Assembly: GCA_013398955.1 (NCBI GenBank) | Contig: VWPU01017660.1 | Location: 124,001 to 188,000 of the forward strand | Direction of reading: 5' to 3' | Length of the DNA stretch: 64,000 nucleotides | Source of the DNA: Callaeas wilsoni | Lineage: Eukaryota > Chordata > Aves > Passeriformes > Callaeidae | The notes under the pieces: generated by a model | Database searches by the model: none | The model's input: only the letters and a program-made list of their open reading frames with translations | Told to the model about the DNA's origin: nothing | Shown here: positions 38,901 to 50,000 of the stretch, piece by piece | Position numbering within the stretch: the stretch's first letter is position 1 | How the letters are laid out: each line of letters starts with the position of its first letter | Program-made: the position numbers and the translations under genes

Positions 38901-39440
38901 AAACCCCTTAGACCTCAGTGCCCACTGGAATCCTGAATATCAGCCCTAATGCATCTCAGGTAGGGTGCCCAAAAGTCAGGGTTACTCTAAACCTGTAACA
39001 GAAGAGTTTGAATAACTGTCTAATTCTGTTGGAGCTTTATCTGTGCTTGGCATCCCTAGATATGCCTTTTTGTCCATGGTTTTGTCCTCATGGGATGCTT
39101 CAGACGCTCTACCAGGATCTCACCTCGTTGGAGCAGTATCTGTGGTTGGAGCTGCATGAAGAACCCAAGCAAAACCCTCACGAACAGTAAATCTGAGATG
39201 TCTGAGATGCACTGGGGCTCCTGGCTGGGAAAAGAGCAGCCCTCACCCCCAATATGCCTGTGCAGGAGCAAATCCAAGGACAGCAGGACTTGGTTCATAA
39301 ACATCACTGATCTTTAAACCAACCATTTCTCAGGCTGGGTATTTCATCTGTCATCAAAAATACTGGTCAGAAAAGGTGTTTCTGTCTTGAGTGGAGAAGA
39401 GCTGAGTTGCTATCTTGATCCTGCCATCACCTCTTTTTTA
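35991..39440. other. No recognisable gene; one weak LTR-like pairing
   Basis: About 3.4 kb with frames up to 165 codons and no recognised domain. TGTGTAAC at 37392-37399 and GTTACACA at 38407-38414 are perfect inverted copies 1 kb apart with an AATAAA at 38356-38361, which could be LTR ends. The flanking duplication is only four bases, so I do not call an element. Confidence 0.35.
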
Positions 39441-39530
39441 GACTGACAGCAAATTGTTCCATTGCCACGCCTCAGCTCCCCAGGTGTAAAAGGGACACAA
39501 CAGGTACCAGCCTGTCTCTCCTCCTCTGCT
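39441..39530 (+). repeat. Possible MIR-type SINE remnant
   Basis: The words gacagcaaattgttcc, gcctcagctccccaggtgtaaaaggg and acaacaggtacc follow the order of the MIR 3' half (ctctgtgcctcagtttcctcatctgtaaaatggggataatagtacc). MIR and related CORE-SINEs survive as old relics in birds. The match is diverged and judged by eye. Confidence 0.4.
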
Positions 39531-41439
39531 CCTCTCCACATTCACTGTTAATTCAAGCATTTCTCAGCCCAAACCAGCTCAGACTCAGTGCAACGACTTC
39601 AGCTGAGCTCTTACAGGAGTGGCAAGTCATAAATAGTAACAGAGGAGCTGTTTGTCCCAGCAAATTGAAAACAAAAGATGAGATGTTGTAATTTGGATGA
39701 GTATATTCCAACTCTCACCCTCCGTGACAGGACTTTGGGAGAGCTGTGCAGCACATGCACGGCACAGCTGGGTTTGGGGATGGGAAGCATGGCCCTGAGA
39801 AGAGCAGCTTTACAGTGAATATTATCAGCAGAATCTCCCTGGTTGTTACAAGCTGTGAGCTCCTCTCAGGCTATTATTTAATTAGGGAATAGCACATCTC
39901 TTAGCAAGCCCCCTTCCTGTTCCCCTCCTGCGACTTTCCTTCTTCAGCTCCCAGGACTGTTTAATCAGGCAAAGCTTTCAAAGGAGCAGAAGCATGGCCA
40001 GATGGCCCAGCCAAAGTGAGCTTGCCAAAGTGGAAAATTTGGGACGCACATGTGTCCCCTCGAAACAAGTCCAGCTGTGGGTGTTGAGGTGAAGGCTTAG
40101 GAAGGGCTGAGGGCCTGGGCTGCTCCCTCCCAGAGCCCAATCCCAGCCACGACAGACACTTCTCCTTCCCACTGCTCCCTGTCCCTTCAAACCCCACAAC
40201 GCTGTCATTGTTCAGATGGCAACTTCACAGCAAAAATGACTGTCACATCCCTCAGCTGGAACTGGCTGCAGTTCAGATTTCAAAGCCCACAGCAAGGTTT
40301 TTCACATCAGCTTTTCTGCTGGGAGCATGCTGAGAAGCTCCTACCTCCCTTGTGCCAGGCCCTAATAAAATCACCAGTCACCCAGGAGCTCCTCCAGAGC
40401 AGCCCAAGGGACTGCAAGGGCAGCAGAACAGATGCCCTGCAAATCCCAGGAATCCTGTGGTGTTTACCAGGACTCTCAGCCCTGTTCCTGCCGCTCAGCT
40501 GGACCAGCTCCAGGTGCTCGGGATTCACACTGGACTGACTCCAGATTAAATGACAATGTAATAATTGGTGTGTGCCTCTACACTTTGGTTTGAAACCCTA
40601 CAATTAAAAGGATACAGGGACACAGCAATTTCCTTGTGAATCAGACCCGTGGGCCCGTTAGAGCAGGATCCCATTCATTACGCTGCTGAGTGGAAGGGTG
40701 ACAACAGACAACTCTGCTCTGGTATTCGGGAAATTGCTGCTTTAAGAAGGAGGACAAAGAAAACCCGGACAGTCAGGAGTAAAGAAGCAGCAAACCCTGC
40801 TCAGAGAAACGAGGAGCTCCCTCTGCAATCCTGCTGCTGGAATATTCGTAACCCATGCACCGGTCAGCCTCTGAGTGTAACAGCACTGTTGGGATGAGAG
40901 AAAAGAATAGAAGTTCCATTTGATACGATTTCATTCTTTCATTAATTATGTTTTGCTTTGGAATAGAACTCTTAAAATCTCAATATTCCCTGCACAATTT
41001 CCTTCTGGACTCACTGAAATACATTGGAAATGTCTAATACACAACCAAACGTGACTAGAAAAAGAAACAAAAAATCATTGGAAAAAAACAAGAACCCCTC
41101 AATAAAACCCATGGCTACAACTCAGTCAAGCTCTCCTTCTCCGAAGAAGACACAAAAGAACCAAATCATTTTGATTTCCTCAACCATTTCCAACAGGAAA
41201 TGGCGTTTTCCAATGAGAACCCTATTATCAAAGTATTTATGACCAGTTCTACATACAAGAGTTCCTAGAGGGTATCAATGTGCGCGGTGATAATTAGGAC
41301 AAGATTTAAAAATAAATTTTGTTTCTGTGAGGGAATTCAATGCTTGAACATGAATTATAAAGCCATGTGATTCCCACCACTCTGTTTTCACCTTCGGCTT
41401 TCAAGAAGTTGGCCAAGGACAATTACTATTTTATTGTCA
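39531..41439. other. No recognisable gene or repeat
   Basis: Mixed DNA, AT-rich after 40900. Frames up to 100 codons without a recognised domain. Confidence 0.42.
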
Positions 41440-41660
41440 GCCAAGGACTGAGCTTTTTACAGAGGAAACACATGTATCAACAGCATCTGCCATGAAATTT
41501 TATTTTTATTCTGTCTTGTTTAGCTGTTTTCTCTTAGAAAGTCATCATGCAAAGGAAATATATCCTTAGTTCATCAGCACAAAGATGACAAAACACTAAG
41601 GATATTTATCTTGTCTAGATGCCATTTAAACTTCTATAAATGTGACCAGAAATTATTCTT
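41440..41660. promoter_or_regulatory. Candidate conserved non-coding block
   Basis: AT-rich DNA with catcatgcaaaggaaat (octamer/POU-like), cctttaaa-class and tttatcttgtctag words and little simple repeat. The texture is enhancer-like. Conservation is untested and the call is weak. Confidence 0.18.
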
Positions 41661-42011
41661 ACCAGCTCAGGGGAATCCTTTTTTGGGAAGATTTTCAGTG
41701 CTAAGAGCTTTTGCTTACATGAGAAATACTGTGCAGAAGTGCTTTCTCAAGGCACCACAGTGATCCAGCTGCCAATGCCAGCCCCTCTGAGGAATCTGAG
41801 GAGGGAATGAACAAACATGTCAGTGTTTGTGCTAGATGGGGAGCTCTGGGACAGTTGGAAAAGTGGTGCTGTGCTCCACAAATGCTTCTCCCACAGCTCT
41901 TCCCTGCCAGTGCCGAGCTCTCCCTGGCCTGCAGCAGCGGTGAATCGCTGTCCCTGCGCTGGCTCAGCTGCCCGGCCAGAACACAGAGGTGTGAGGCTGC
42001 TCCGTGTCTCT

Positions 42012-42213
42012 CTCCAGCCTTCTCGCAGCCAGCAGCTCTCTGTGAGCGCTCCCCCCTGCTCATCCACGCTCAGACACAGATAATCCATGTAGGAGCACCC
42101 CTGCTATTGCAGCTCCAGCCTTCTCGCAGCCAGCAGCTCTCTGTGAGCGCTCCCCCCTGCTCATCCACGCTCAGACACAGAGAATCCATGTAGGAGCACC
42201 CTTGTTATTGCAG
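42012..42213 (+). repeat. 101-bp tandem duplication, two copies
   Basis: Copy one (42012-42112) and copy two (42113-42213) are adjacent and differ at only three positions by my reading (ataatcc/agaatcc, and cccctgcta/cccttgtta, which differs twice). At ~97% identity this is a recent or gene-converted duplication. Both copies carry the open frames that make short repetitive peptides here. It lies 144 bases from the left edge of the solo LTR. Confidence 0.95.
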
Positions 42214-42357
42214 ATCCCAGAGTGGGAGCTTTGCTGGACTCAGGCTCGCTGGTCCCAGAGATATTAACACATGTAATTCCCACCTCCTCAATACATTAAT
42301 TTTTTACATTTTCCCAGTCCTTTCAGTCCTCTTCAAACATTCCCTGTGGCTGAGACC

Positions 42358-42698
42358 TGTGGGCTTCTAAGCAGGGGTGCAGAGATGCAGCGAGGCAGGA
42401 GTCAGATCGAGGAATGAATTATTTATTAAATTTACAATACCATTTATATATTCTAGTTCCGTAAGGCAATTGAACAGTGTTCACACTTCTCCTAGGGTGA
42501 TTGGTCAAGGTCTCAGACACCCACTTAGAAATGTTTTTTCCTAATATAATGTACACAAGGTTAGAAGATACCAGATATGAATGCTATTTACAAAAACCCT
42601 ATCTATTGTTTACATAGCTTACACAGCAAAGGAAAAGTTCTCACAGAATGAATGCAAGAAGAGAAAATTTCCCTGCTCACAGCATTTCAGCATCCACA
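42358..42698 (-). mobile_element. Solo LTR of an endogenous retrovirus
   Basis: The 341-bp element has TGTGG...CCACA inverted termini and is flanked by a perfect 6-bp duplication GAGACC (42352-42357 and 42699-42704). Read on the minus strand it starts TGTGGATGC and ends AGCCCACA. It carries a TATATAAAT box (42450-42442) and an AATAAA signal (42427-42422), with ~65 bases of U5-like sequence after it. The TATA-like box is only 15 bases before AATAAA, so the true core promoter may lie elsewhere. A 6-bp duplication fits class II, ERVK-like elements. No retroviral gene flanks it, so it is the remnant of LTR-LTR recombination. The family name is not known to me. Confidence 0.88.
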
Positions 42699-42704
42699 GA
42701 GACC

Positions 42705-45204
42705 CTGCCAGGTGTTTACCTGAATGAACTCGGCTGGGCTATTCCACAAAGAGTCCAGTGGAAGGACACGCTCCGTGCCACTGGAAATGGCTTTCATACC
42801 TGACTGAAGGTTAGAAGGGTCCTTATCTCCACACTTCAAAGAGCCTCCTCCCATTTGACAGCTTGGTGTCTCCCCCTGCACGATGTGAAAATCTTATTCT
42901 CAACAGTTTCAAGCCTTTTGATCTTCATAAAAGCCAGGTCACAGAACATCCTATCCTGGCTGTCTTGAGGAATGCCATAAACCCGGAGCCGTTGCCACAT
43001 CGGGCCTCAGGATCTCTAATCTCCCAGGATTTATGAGCTCACATTTTCTTTGAAGGGACACAGCCTACTCTAAAATCACAAATATCATTACACATGCCTG
43101 CAATTTACATCAATAAAGGAGGAATAAAATCCACAATCTACTCATTTTTCTCCCACCAGTCCAACTTTTTAGTCATTTGCATTTATGCAGATGAGGGAAT
43201 TTCCAGCCAGTTCCATTCTTTGAGCAGTGCCGCACATGCCAGCACCACAGATATTATACTGCAAACATTGTGGGGGAGGATTTAAATCTAAATACAGATA
43301 GTGCCTAATCTAGTGTCTTTAAAACAAATGCCTGAATCCATTTCTTCTAGTAATATTTTGTAAGGCTGTTAAAATGCAGGCCATAAGCTTATGGATGATG
43401 TAAGAAACTTATATGAGAAAATCCTTATATTTAAGAAACTCAGAAGATCAAAAGCGGAATGAGAAGGATTTATTTCTGCACACTATTACTGCATTTCTTT
43501 TATCTGTCTGTGTGCCAGGATTTCTGAAAATGCTTGTCATCACCTTGTTATCTCGGGGCCTGATCTCCATCCAGAGGTGCCCAGGCCCCTCACAGCCTCC
43601 CTGGGGACACTGGGAGCCAACAGCAGCCCTGGCTGCACCTCAGCCTTGCAAGGTCTGGCCACAGCATCAGGCACACTGTCAGAGCTATCACCAGCCTTAT
43701 CTGCCTGCATTTCCTAAAGTCAGCACACGGAGAAAAAGGTAACATATCCCCAACTCAAGACATTCCTGAGCAGAAGAATTCATGTGGCGCATCGAAGGAA
43801 TGCGCCACAGATATAAAATCAGGCTTATAAGATCTCCAGCAAGAAATGGGTCTGTCACCATGGTGGTATTTCTATTACTTCTGGAAGAACTGAAAAATAT
43901 GCTCTTTTTCTTTCCCAGCTTTGTTAGCAGAATATTCCAGCATGGAGAGAATAAAGTCAAGCATTGTTTATGTACCCTTATAATGAGATGTGGGAAAGCA
44001 AGCAAATATCCCTCCTCTTCTGGCCCTCACATCTATGCAAGGTGTGAGACACTCAAGCCTTGCTCTTGTTTGTTAGAAGAGGAAGATCCAGCTATGCCTC
44101 CCTGCTCCCGCAAAAGCACAGGGAATCCTGAAAACTCACGGCATTTTTCCTATTTCAGTCAAGCACAACGCAGATCTTCCTTTCACAAACTCTGTCACGG
44201 ACTGAACTCCCTCCTTCCTGCTTGATCAATCCTTGTACAGAGACAGAAGGGCTGATTGAATTTGTGGTGATGCTTCACATTTCATGGAGTATTCTCCATC
44301 CCTCATCCACAAAGTGACAACAAGCCAGCACATCCCAAGTCATGGGGCAAAAGATCTATTGGAATTACTTTGCATTACAAAAGATGGGAGAAATATTTCT
44401 AGTATCATTAAATTTCTCATTTGTCCAGTGCATTTGTCCAGATCATAAAATCACATCAGGGAAAACAACAACAACAACAAATCAAAACAAAAATCAAATA
44501 GGAAAGGAGGAAGGAAAGACTGGTAAAATTAACACTACCTAAGAATTAAGATCATCCAAGATGTCACATTTGACGGTTTCCTTTTCTTTCTCTTTGAAGG
44601 GGAGGTTGAGGTAAAGAAGGAAATTTTATACACAGTGCAAAGACAGATGGGGAAGGGAAATAAAAAACGAATCAAAGGAAAGGAAAAAATCACAGGGCCT
44701 ATGGGATGATGACAGAAAAAAACCATACAAAGGGTGTTCTCCTCCCAGTTGCCAGAGACACGAAGGCACCTGGTACAACCTTCATCGATGAAGGCCCGGA
44801 TCCGTGTCACCAGGAGACAGCTCCCAGGGTCTGAGCCCTGATTGATGACTTTCAGATTGCCAGCTGTGACATAATTCACTGGGCAGCAAGACGGAGGTCA
44901 ATACACGTTTAAGTAAAAAGGTTTTTCGTAAGCCTGTGGGGTCAATCAGGAAAAGCTGTCGTTGTTGGAGGGGAGACGGGAGAACGGATGGGCTGGCAGG
45001 GGGAGAGGTGACCAAGCACTCAATTCCCGTTAAGTAACTGAGACCATTTGATTGCTGAACAGCAGCAGTCCAGCTACAAAGCACATCCTGGAGTGTGGGA
45101 GCCAAAGGAATTACCCCTTTGGAAATGAATGCTGCACCAAGTCTCCTGGCCCTTCCTCCCCATTGTCCTGTAAGCAACCTCCTCCCAAATCCAGCCAGGA
45201 CCCA
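42705..45204. other. No recognisable gene; (AAC)n at 44466-44480
   Basis: About 2.5 kb. A short AAC run lies at 44466-44480. Frames of up to 147 codons at 43413-44225 have no recognised domain. The 64-codon minus frame crossing the LTR edge at 42687-42881 is partly LTR sequence. Confidence 0.42.
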
Positions 45205-45334
45205 GATTCACTGAGAGAATTGGGATTGTTCAGCCTGGAGAAGGCTCCAAGGAGACCTTGGAGCCCCTTCCAGGGGCTAAAGGGCATCCAGGAGAGTGGG
45301 AGAGGGACTTGGGACAAGGGATGGCGTGACCTCA
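45205..45334 (+). repeat. CR1 3' segment, sense half of an inverted pair
   Basis: The order gagaattgggattgttcagcc, tggagaaggctccaagg, agaccttggagccccttccag, gagagtgggagagggacttggg is the upstream part of the CR1 3' region seen at 53093-53270. It stops at ggatggcgtgac, where an oppositely oriented CR1 piece begins. Confidence 0.9.
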
Positions 45335-45512
45335 TCCCGTTCCATGGCAGGGACGCCTTCCACTATCCCAGGGAGCTCCAAGCTCCGTCCAACCCAGCCT
45401 TGGACACTGCCAGGGATCCAGGGGCAGCCACAGCTTCTCTGGCACCCTGTGCCAGGGCCTCCCACCCTCCCAGGGAACAATTCCTTTCCAAAATCCCATC
45501 TTCCTGTGGGTT
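45335..45512 (-). repeat. CR1 3' segment, antisense half of an inverted pair
   Basis: On the plus strand it reads catggcagggacgccttcc, ctccaagctccgtccaaccc, ttggacactgccagggatcc, cagccacagcttctctggc and gggaacaattcctttcc, the reverse complement of the downstream part of the same CR1 region. The terminal gattctatg tail is missing. Together with 45205-45334 the two pieces cover consecutive, non-overlapping parts of one CR1 consensus but in opposite orientation. The 205- and 194-codon frames here are repeat-derived. Confidence 0.9.
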
Positions 45513-46559
45513 GCCTCCAGCAAGGCCTGGCAGCTGGAACACAGGCTCTCGGTGAGGTCCAGCTGGCTGGGAAGCTGCTGGCAGCCAAGCAGGCCTGGAA
45601 AGCTGCGTTGCTCACCGAGATTGCACCAGGACCATCCCAGGGAACATGGACAGGGCTGTCCAGCCCAGCTTGGCTTGGCACAAGGAGGTGGCTGCACAAA
45701 CAGTGGTCAGAGCGAGACCAAACCCGAGCCCGTTGCTGCCGCAAGGGAAGAGGACACGACTCAAAAGAGACATCACAGCCCGGGCAAACAAACTTCTCTT
45801 GGCTTTCCAGGCCCAGGCCGTGGCTGCTGACAGTGCTGGGGTGTCCAAAGAAGGCACTAAAGTCCAGGTTTCCTCCGTGAGCACAGAAGTGCATTAGGAC
45901 TTTTCAGTCCTCACACAAGGGCTCTGACTGACCACAAGCTGGTTACTGCTTATCCTGTTTCAAACTCACTTTCCCTCTGGAAAAATTCCCTGCATTGCCT
46001 TCTTGAATCCCTTTTTACAGTACAGAAGTGACCTTTTTTCCCATACTTTGAAGGTTCAATGCTGTGTGCAGGACTTTGGGATGTCAATAGCTTTCTCCAA
46101 AACCCTTCTTGCTGCCTACAGTCAGAGACGCTTCCATTTCTGTTCCAGGTAACTGGGTCATTTCTGCAACAAATTAGTGTGGAAGCAGCACTTTTCTAAA
46201 ACCTTTTGGCATATTAAAGAAAAATATCATCCATTTCAGACCTGAGCTCTCCTGAGAAACAGGAATGTGTTGTTGGTTCAGCCTCTGCTTTGAATAACTG
46301 AAATGTAAAGTAGCATATGGGGGTTTATGAGCATTTGCTTTCAGCGTGGGACTCTGGAATCCAAGCCTTGTAAATCCAGGATTGGAGATTAGATACAGCT
46401 ACCACCAGCTCTGGGCTGGGTACTGCCTTTACAGGGCATTTAGGCCAGGCTTGAGAACCTCAGCTGCAAGGTGCACACAGGCTGCAAGTATTTTCCTCAT
46501 TATTATTGCAGAGGCCGTAAGTGGCAGAGGCAGCTCATGTTTGCTCCCGGTTCCTAACT
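45513..46559. other. No recognisable gene or repeat
   Basis: Mixed DNA; open frames overlap on both strands up to 45897, with no recognised domain beyond the CR1-derived part. Confidence 0.42.
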
Positions 46560-47050
46560 TGCGGGAAAGCTCGTTATCGGTGGGGCATCCTTGAAACAGC
46601 AAGCAAGAGCATTAACTTTTAATATTTAATGTATTCTTCAGGCTCTGGGAGAGCAATGTGAGAAATATCCCGTAAAAATCTATTAGTGTTAATAAAATAC
46701 CACCCAACAGGTTGTCCATTATCAGCAATTAAAGTTTTCAAAGCAGGTCAGATAACTCCCTGGAATGATTTGTGTGGCCTTTACATCCGTTCTTCTCCTT
46801 CTTCCATTTTTTTTTTTCTTTATTAAACTTTCTCAACTCTTTTTTCCCCCCTCCCTCCCACAGCCCAGCCTGAGTCCTAACCAGTGAATTATGGCACTAA
46901 TGAGGTGTTTATACTCTCTGCCCATCAATCACAGATGTGTGTGAGTGAAAGCGCCAGCCGATAGTCGGGAAGTGCTGCAGCCTTTGCTGCAGCCAAAGGA
47001 GTATTCGACTCCAGCTAGATAAATCCCCTGCTCTCTCCCTTTGTTGCTCT
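46560..47050. promoter_or_regulatory. Candidate conserved non-coding block
   Basis: About 450 bases with gcattaacttttaatatttaatg, cattatcagcaattaaag, ggcactaatgagg, cccatcaatcacagatg and gctgcagcctttgctgcagcc. Homeodomain (TAAT), PBX-like (ATCAATCA) and SOX-like words are dense. A pyrimidine tract at 46790-46859 interrupts the block. This is one of the more enhancer-like stretches in the window, but conservation is untested. Confidence 0.28.
46790..46859 (+). repeat. Pyrimidine-rich low-complexity tract
   Basis: Runs of T and C with one short ATTAAA interruption, ending in CCCCCCTCCCTCCC. A simple polypyrimidine stretch that could form a triplex. Confidence 0.8.
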
Positions 47051-50000
47051 TAGCCCCAGGGCAGGAGCAAACACACTCTGTCTGATTTTCCACCCAGCAC
47101 CTGAACAGGGACATCCTTGGAGCTCATGTGTGTAACCTCTGTCCTCTCATTTGTCTCACTTCACCCCTTAACCACAGCAATGCGTCCCTGGAATGTGATA
47201 TCCCTAACAACCGAAGGAGCAGCTAACACAGGGTGCCATCCAACAAGGCAGGAGCTGCCCCCAGTCCTCCTCTTGCAATGCTTTTCTCAGTTTTTCCTTA
47301 CCTATAAGCCCCAGAACACACATGGAGGCACCCTGAACGACCAGCACGGAGACCATAATTAGAAATTAGTTAATTTATACTTCTTTCATTTCTTAAAACA
47401 GATTAAAAAAAAAAAACAAACTAGACTTGTATTTTTAACAGTGAGGCTTTGGCTTTCTCCCTGCTAATGAATTTATCTGAAAAGAAAATCAAAATGAAAT
47501 CTAAATGAATAATCACCCATGTTTATGGAGACCTCAAAGAGCTTTACACCTACACAAACCCGGTCATTAAATGAGGTCTCTGTGGTCTCCATTTAGCATA
47601 AACTGGCAGACAGTGGGCCAAATTCAGGTGTGATGCTCACAAAGAACTCCTCGAGGTACGTTTACTGCAGCCTCACGGTTCCTGGGAAAAAGACAGAAGC
47701 TCCCGGCTGGGGACTCCAGCAGCCTGAACAGCAGTGGCAAGTCTCCTGTGGGATCTTTAAGAAAGAGGGTTAGGAGCAAAGAGAAGGAGCTAAAGGGACT
47801 CAGCCATGGCTGGAGAGGCAAAAATCCTAAAAAGCAGCTGTTTCTCTTCTAGTCTGAGAGCAGGATCCTCGCCAGCTCGAGCACCCCCCTCACGGTGTCC
47901 AAAGCTGCCTGAGGGTGGTGGTGGTTTCACCTGACCTCAGCACATACTAGGGTGGAGCCGGCAGCTTTTCCTCATCCTGTTGAACCATTAGTATGTAGGG
48001 CTTCTATATTATTTTTAAAGAAAATGATGTTTTTATTTGAATGTGGTTGATCTCTGCAGTGCTTTTTGGAGCAGCATCCCCCCTTTACAAAAATAGTGAG
48101 CAGCCATCCCACCTTCCCCCCATTCCCACCGTATTTATCTCATCTCCCTCTCACAGGATCCTGTTCTATTTGCTCCTCTCTTCTGGTTCATGCTCTGCTC
48201 CTCTGAATAAAGCTCTCCTGTGTCCTGCTCCCAAACGCTCAGGTGCCCACCAAAGGCAGCTCTGTCCTCTTGGGCTGCTCCCCCATCACCACACTATCCT
48301 TGGGACAATGGCAGCTTCCTCTGGGAGAGGGTCATGCCCAGGGCAGAAATTTCTGTGCCCCTCCACCATTTTTGTAAGGAAGCTACAGGTCCCTCTGCCA
48401 ATTCCCATCTAATGACAAAAGTCACATTCTCCTTAGTTACTTTTCAACAATCCCTTCCCAGTTATCCATGGATCCCCTCAGCTTGCTGGTAGAAAAACTT
48501 GATGGCATTTTCCAGTGGAAATAAAAGCCTTTTGTGAACCCAACCATTGGGTCAGGTCCTGAAGGGAACCTGTCCTGGACTCCAGAGGGACAGACAGGCA
48601 CATTTCACCTTCTGGCAACACTGATAAGTGTCATCAAGAACATCACCCTGCTTTTGGCACTCCAGCAAATGCATCTGGAGGCTGCTGGGGTGCCTCGACC
48701 TCCCACTCTGTCTGCTGGAGAGAGATCTGGATTTCTTGGTTGGAGGAGGGATGGGGAGAGAGGGAGACAAACAGGCACTGGGTTTGTGGTGAGCAGCGGG
48801 GAGGGGGGACTTGGCAGCTCTTTGGAGCAGAGCAGGAAGTCTTAATCTTTGGAGCCGCCTGAATAACCTCGGTGGTGACCTTCCATCGTAGGCGCCAGTG
48901 CTCTCACACAGGGGAAAAGCAGTGGGAGAGCAAGAAACAGAAGCTGAGAGAAGTTGGTACAAACAACCCCTGCAACATAGGGATGAAGGGACACATCCTA
49001 GGAGAGGACAGCAGACTTGCTGCCCTGAGCATCTCCTAGACTCCATTTCTGCTCTTAGGGGTTGTGTTTCTATTTATGCACCAAAACAAGTGGTTGGGTT
49101 TTCTCAAGAGCTTGGCACGTTGAGAAAATGTGGCTTTGAGTGTCCCAGGGGCTCCATGCAGATCACGGGGTAGGTGTGCTGGGCTGCCTCAGTCCTGAAT
49201 CAGCCCGCTGGTGACACGGCCAGGGCGGGCTACGCTCCCTGACTCACACGCCCAGGATTCCTTCCTACGGAAAGCAGAGCGTGGGAGGGGAGGACACAGA
49301 AGGGGTGCACAGCCACATCTCACAGCTGGGAAGAGAAGAGACAGTCCTTGACACGAGAGTTGGGAAACGCTGAATATCCCACAGTTCAGCTAAAGCCCCA
49401 GGGAACTGCTGGATGAGAATTTCCCTAAGAATTCAACTTCTTATAGGTTTTATCCTGACATCCCAGGCAACTACAGGACAGGGATTCCCCATTTCACCAT
49501 GGCCATGAATGAGGCAGTCTCTGCATACACTTGTATGTTCTGTTGCTAGAACTGACAACTCAAAATATAACTTCTCACTGAAATATTTTAATTATCTCTT
49601 GTCCCCACTTTGTCCTTTGCTCAGATTAATACTTATCGTTAAATTTATACAAAGACCTTAGCAGGGCCTAGCAAATAATTTCCTTCCATCACAGAAACTT
49701 CATCCAAGGAGAAATAAAGTAACCACTTAGCAACACAACAACTTCTGCAGAGAAATATACAGGTGCTGGTGATGCCCATGAATGTTCTGAGACCGTTTGT
49801 GCAAGCAAATGAGAAAGAGAGCCCACAAGCTCCTCTCGCTGCCCCCAATACCCCTCTACATTGCAGCAGGGTGAGCAGAGCAGGACGTGCATCCACGCAC
49901 ACCCCGGAGCCTGGGAACGAGGGGGAGAGCGTGGGCAGTACAGTGGTTTATGGCTAGGAATTCCATGTTTAGGACAATGCTCAGAGTCAGCTGAAAACCA

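Noticed and set aside
42687..42881. 64-codon minus frame next to the solo LTR as a possible retroviral gene remnant
   Set aside because: It crosses the LTR boundary defined by the 6-bp duplication, so most of it is host flank, and no retroviral motif is visible.
45277..45894. 205-codon minus and 194-codon plus open frames
   Set aside because: Both begin inside CR1 3' sequence, which is non-coding, and no domain follows.
48041..48300. AATAAA with pyrimidine-rich flanks resembling an LTR R/U5 region
   Set aside because: No TG/CA boundary pair with a target duplication could be found.
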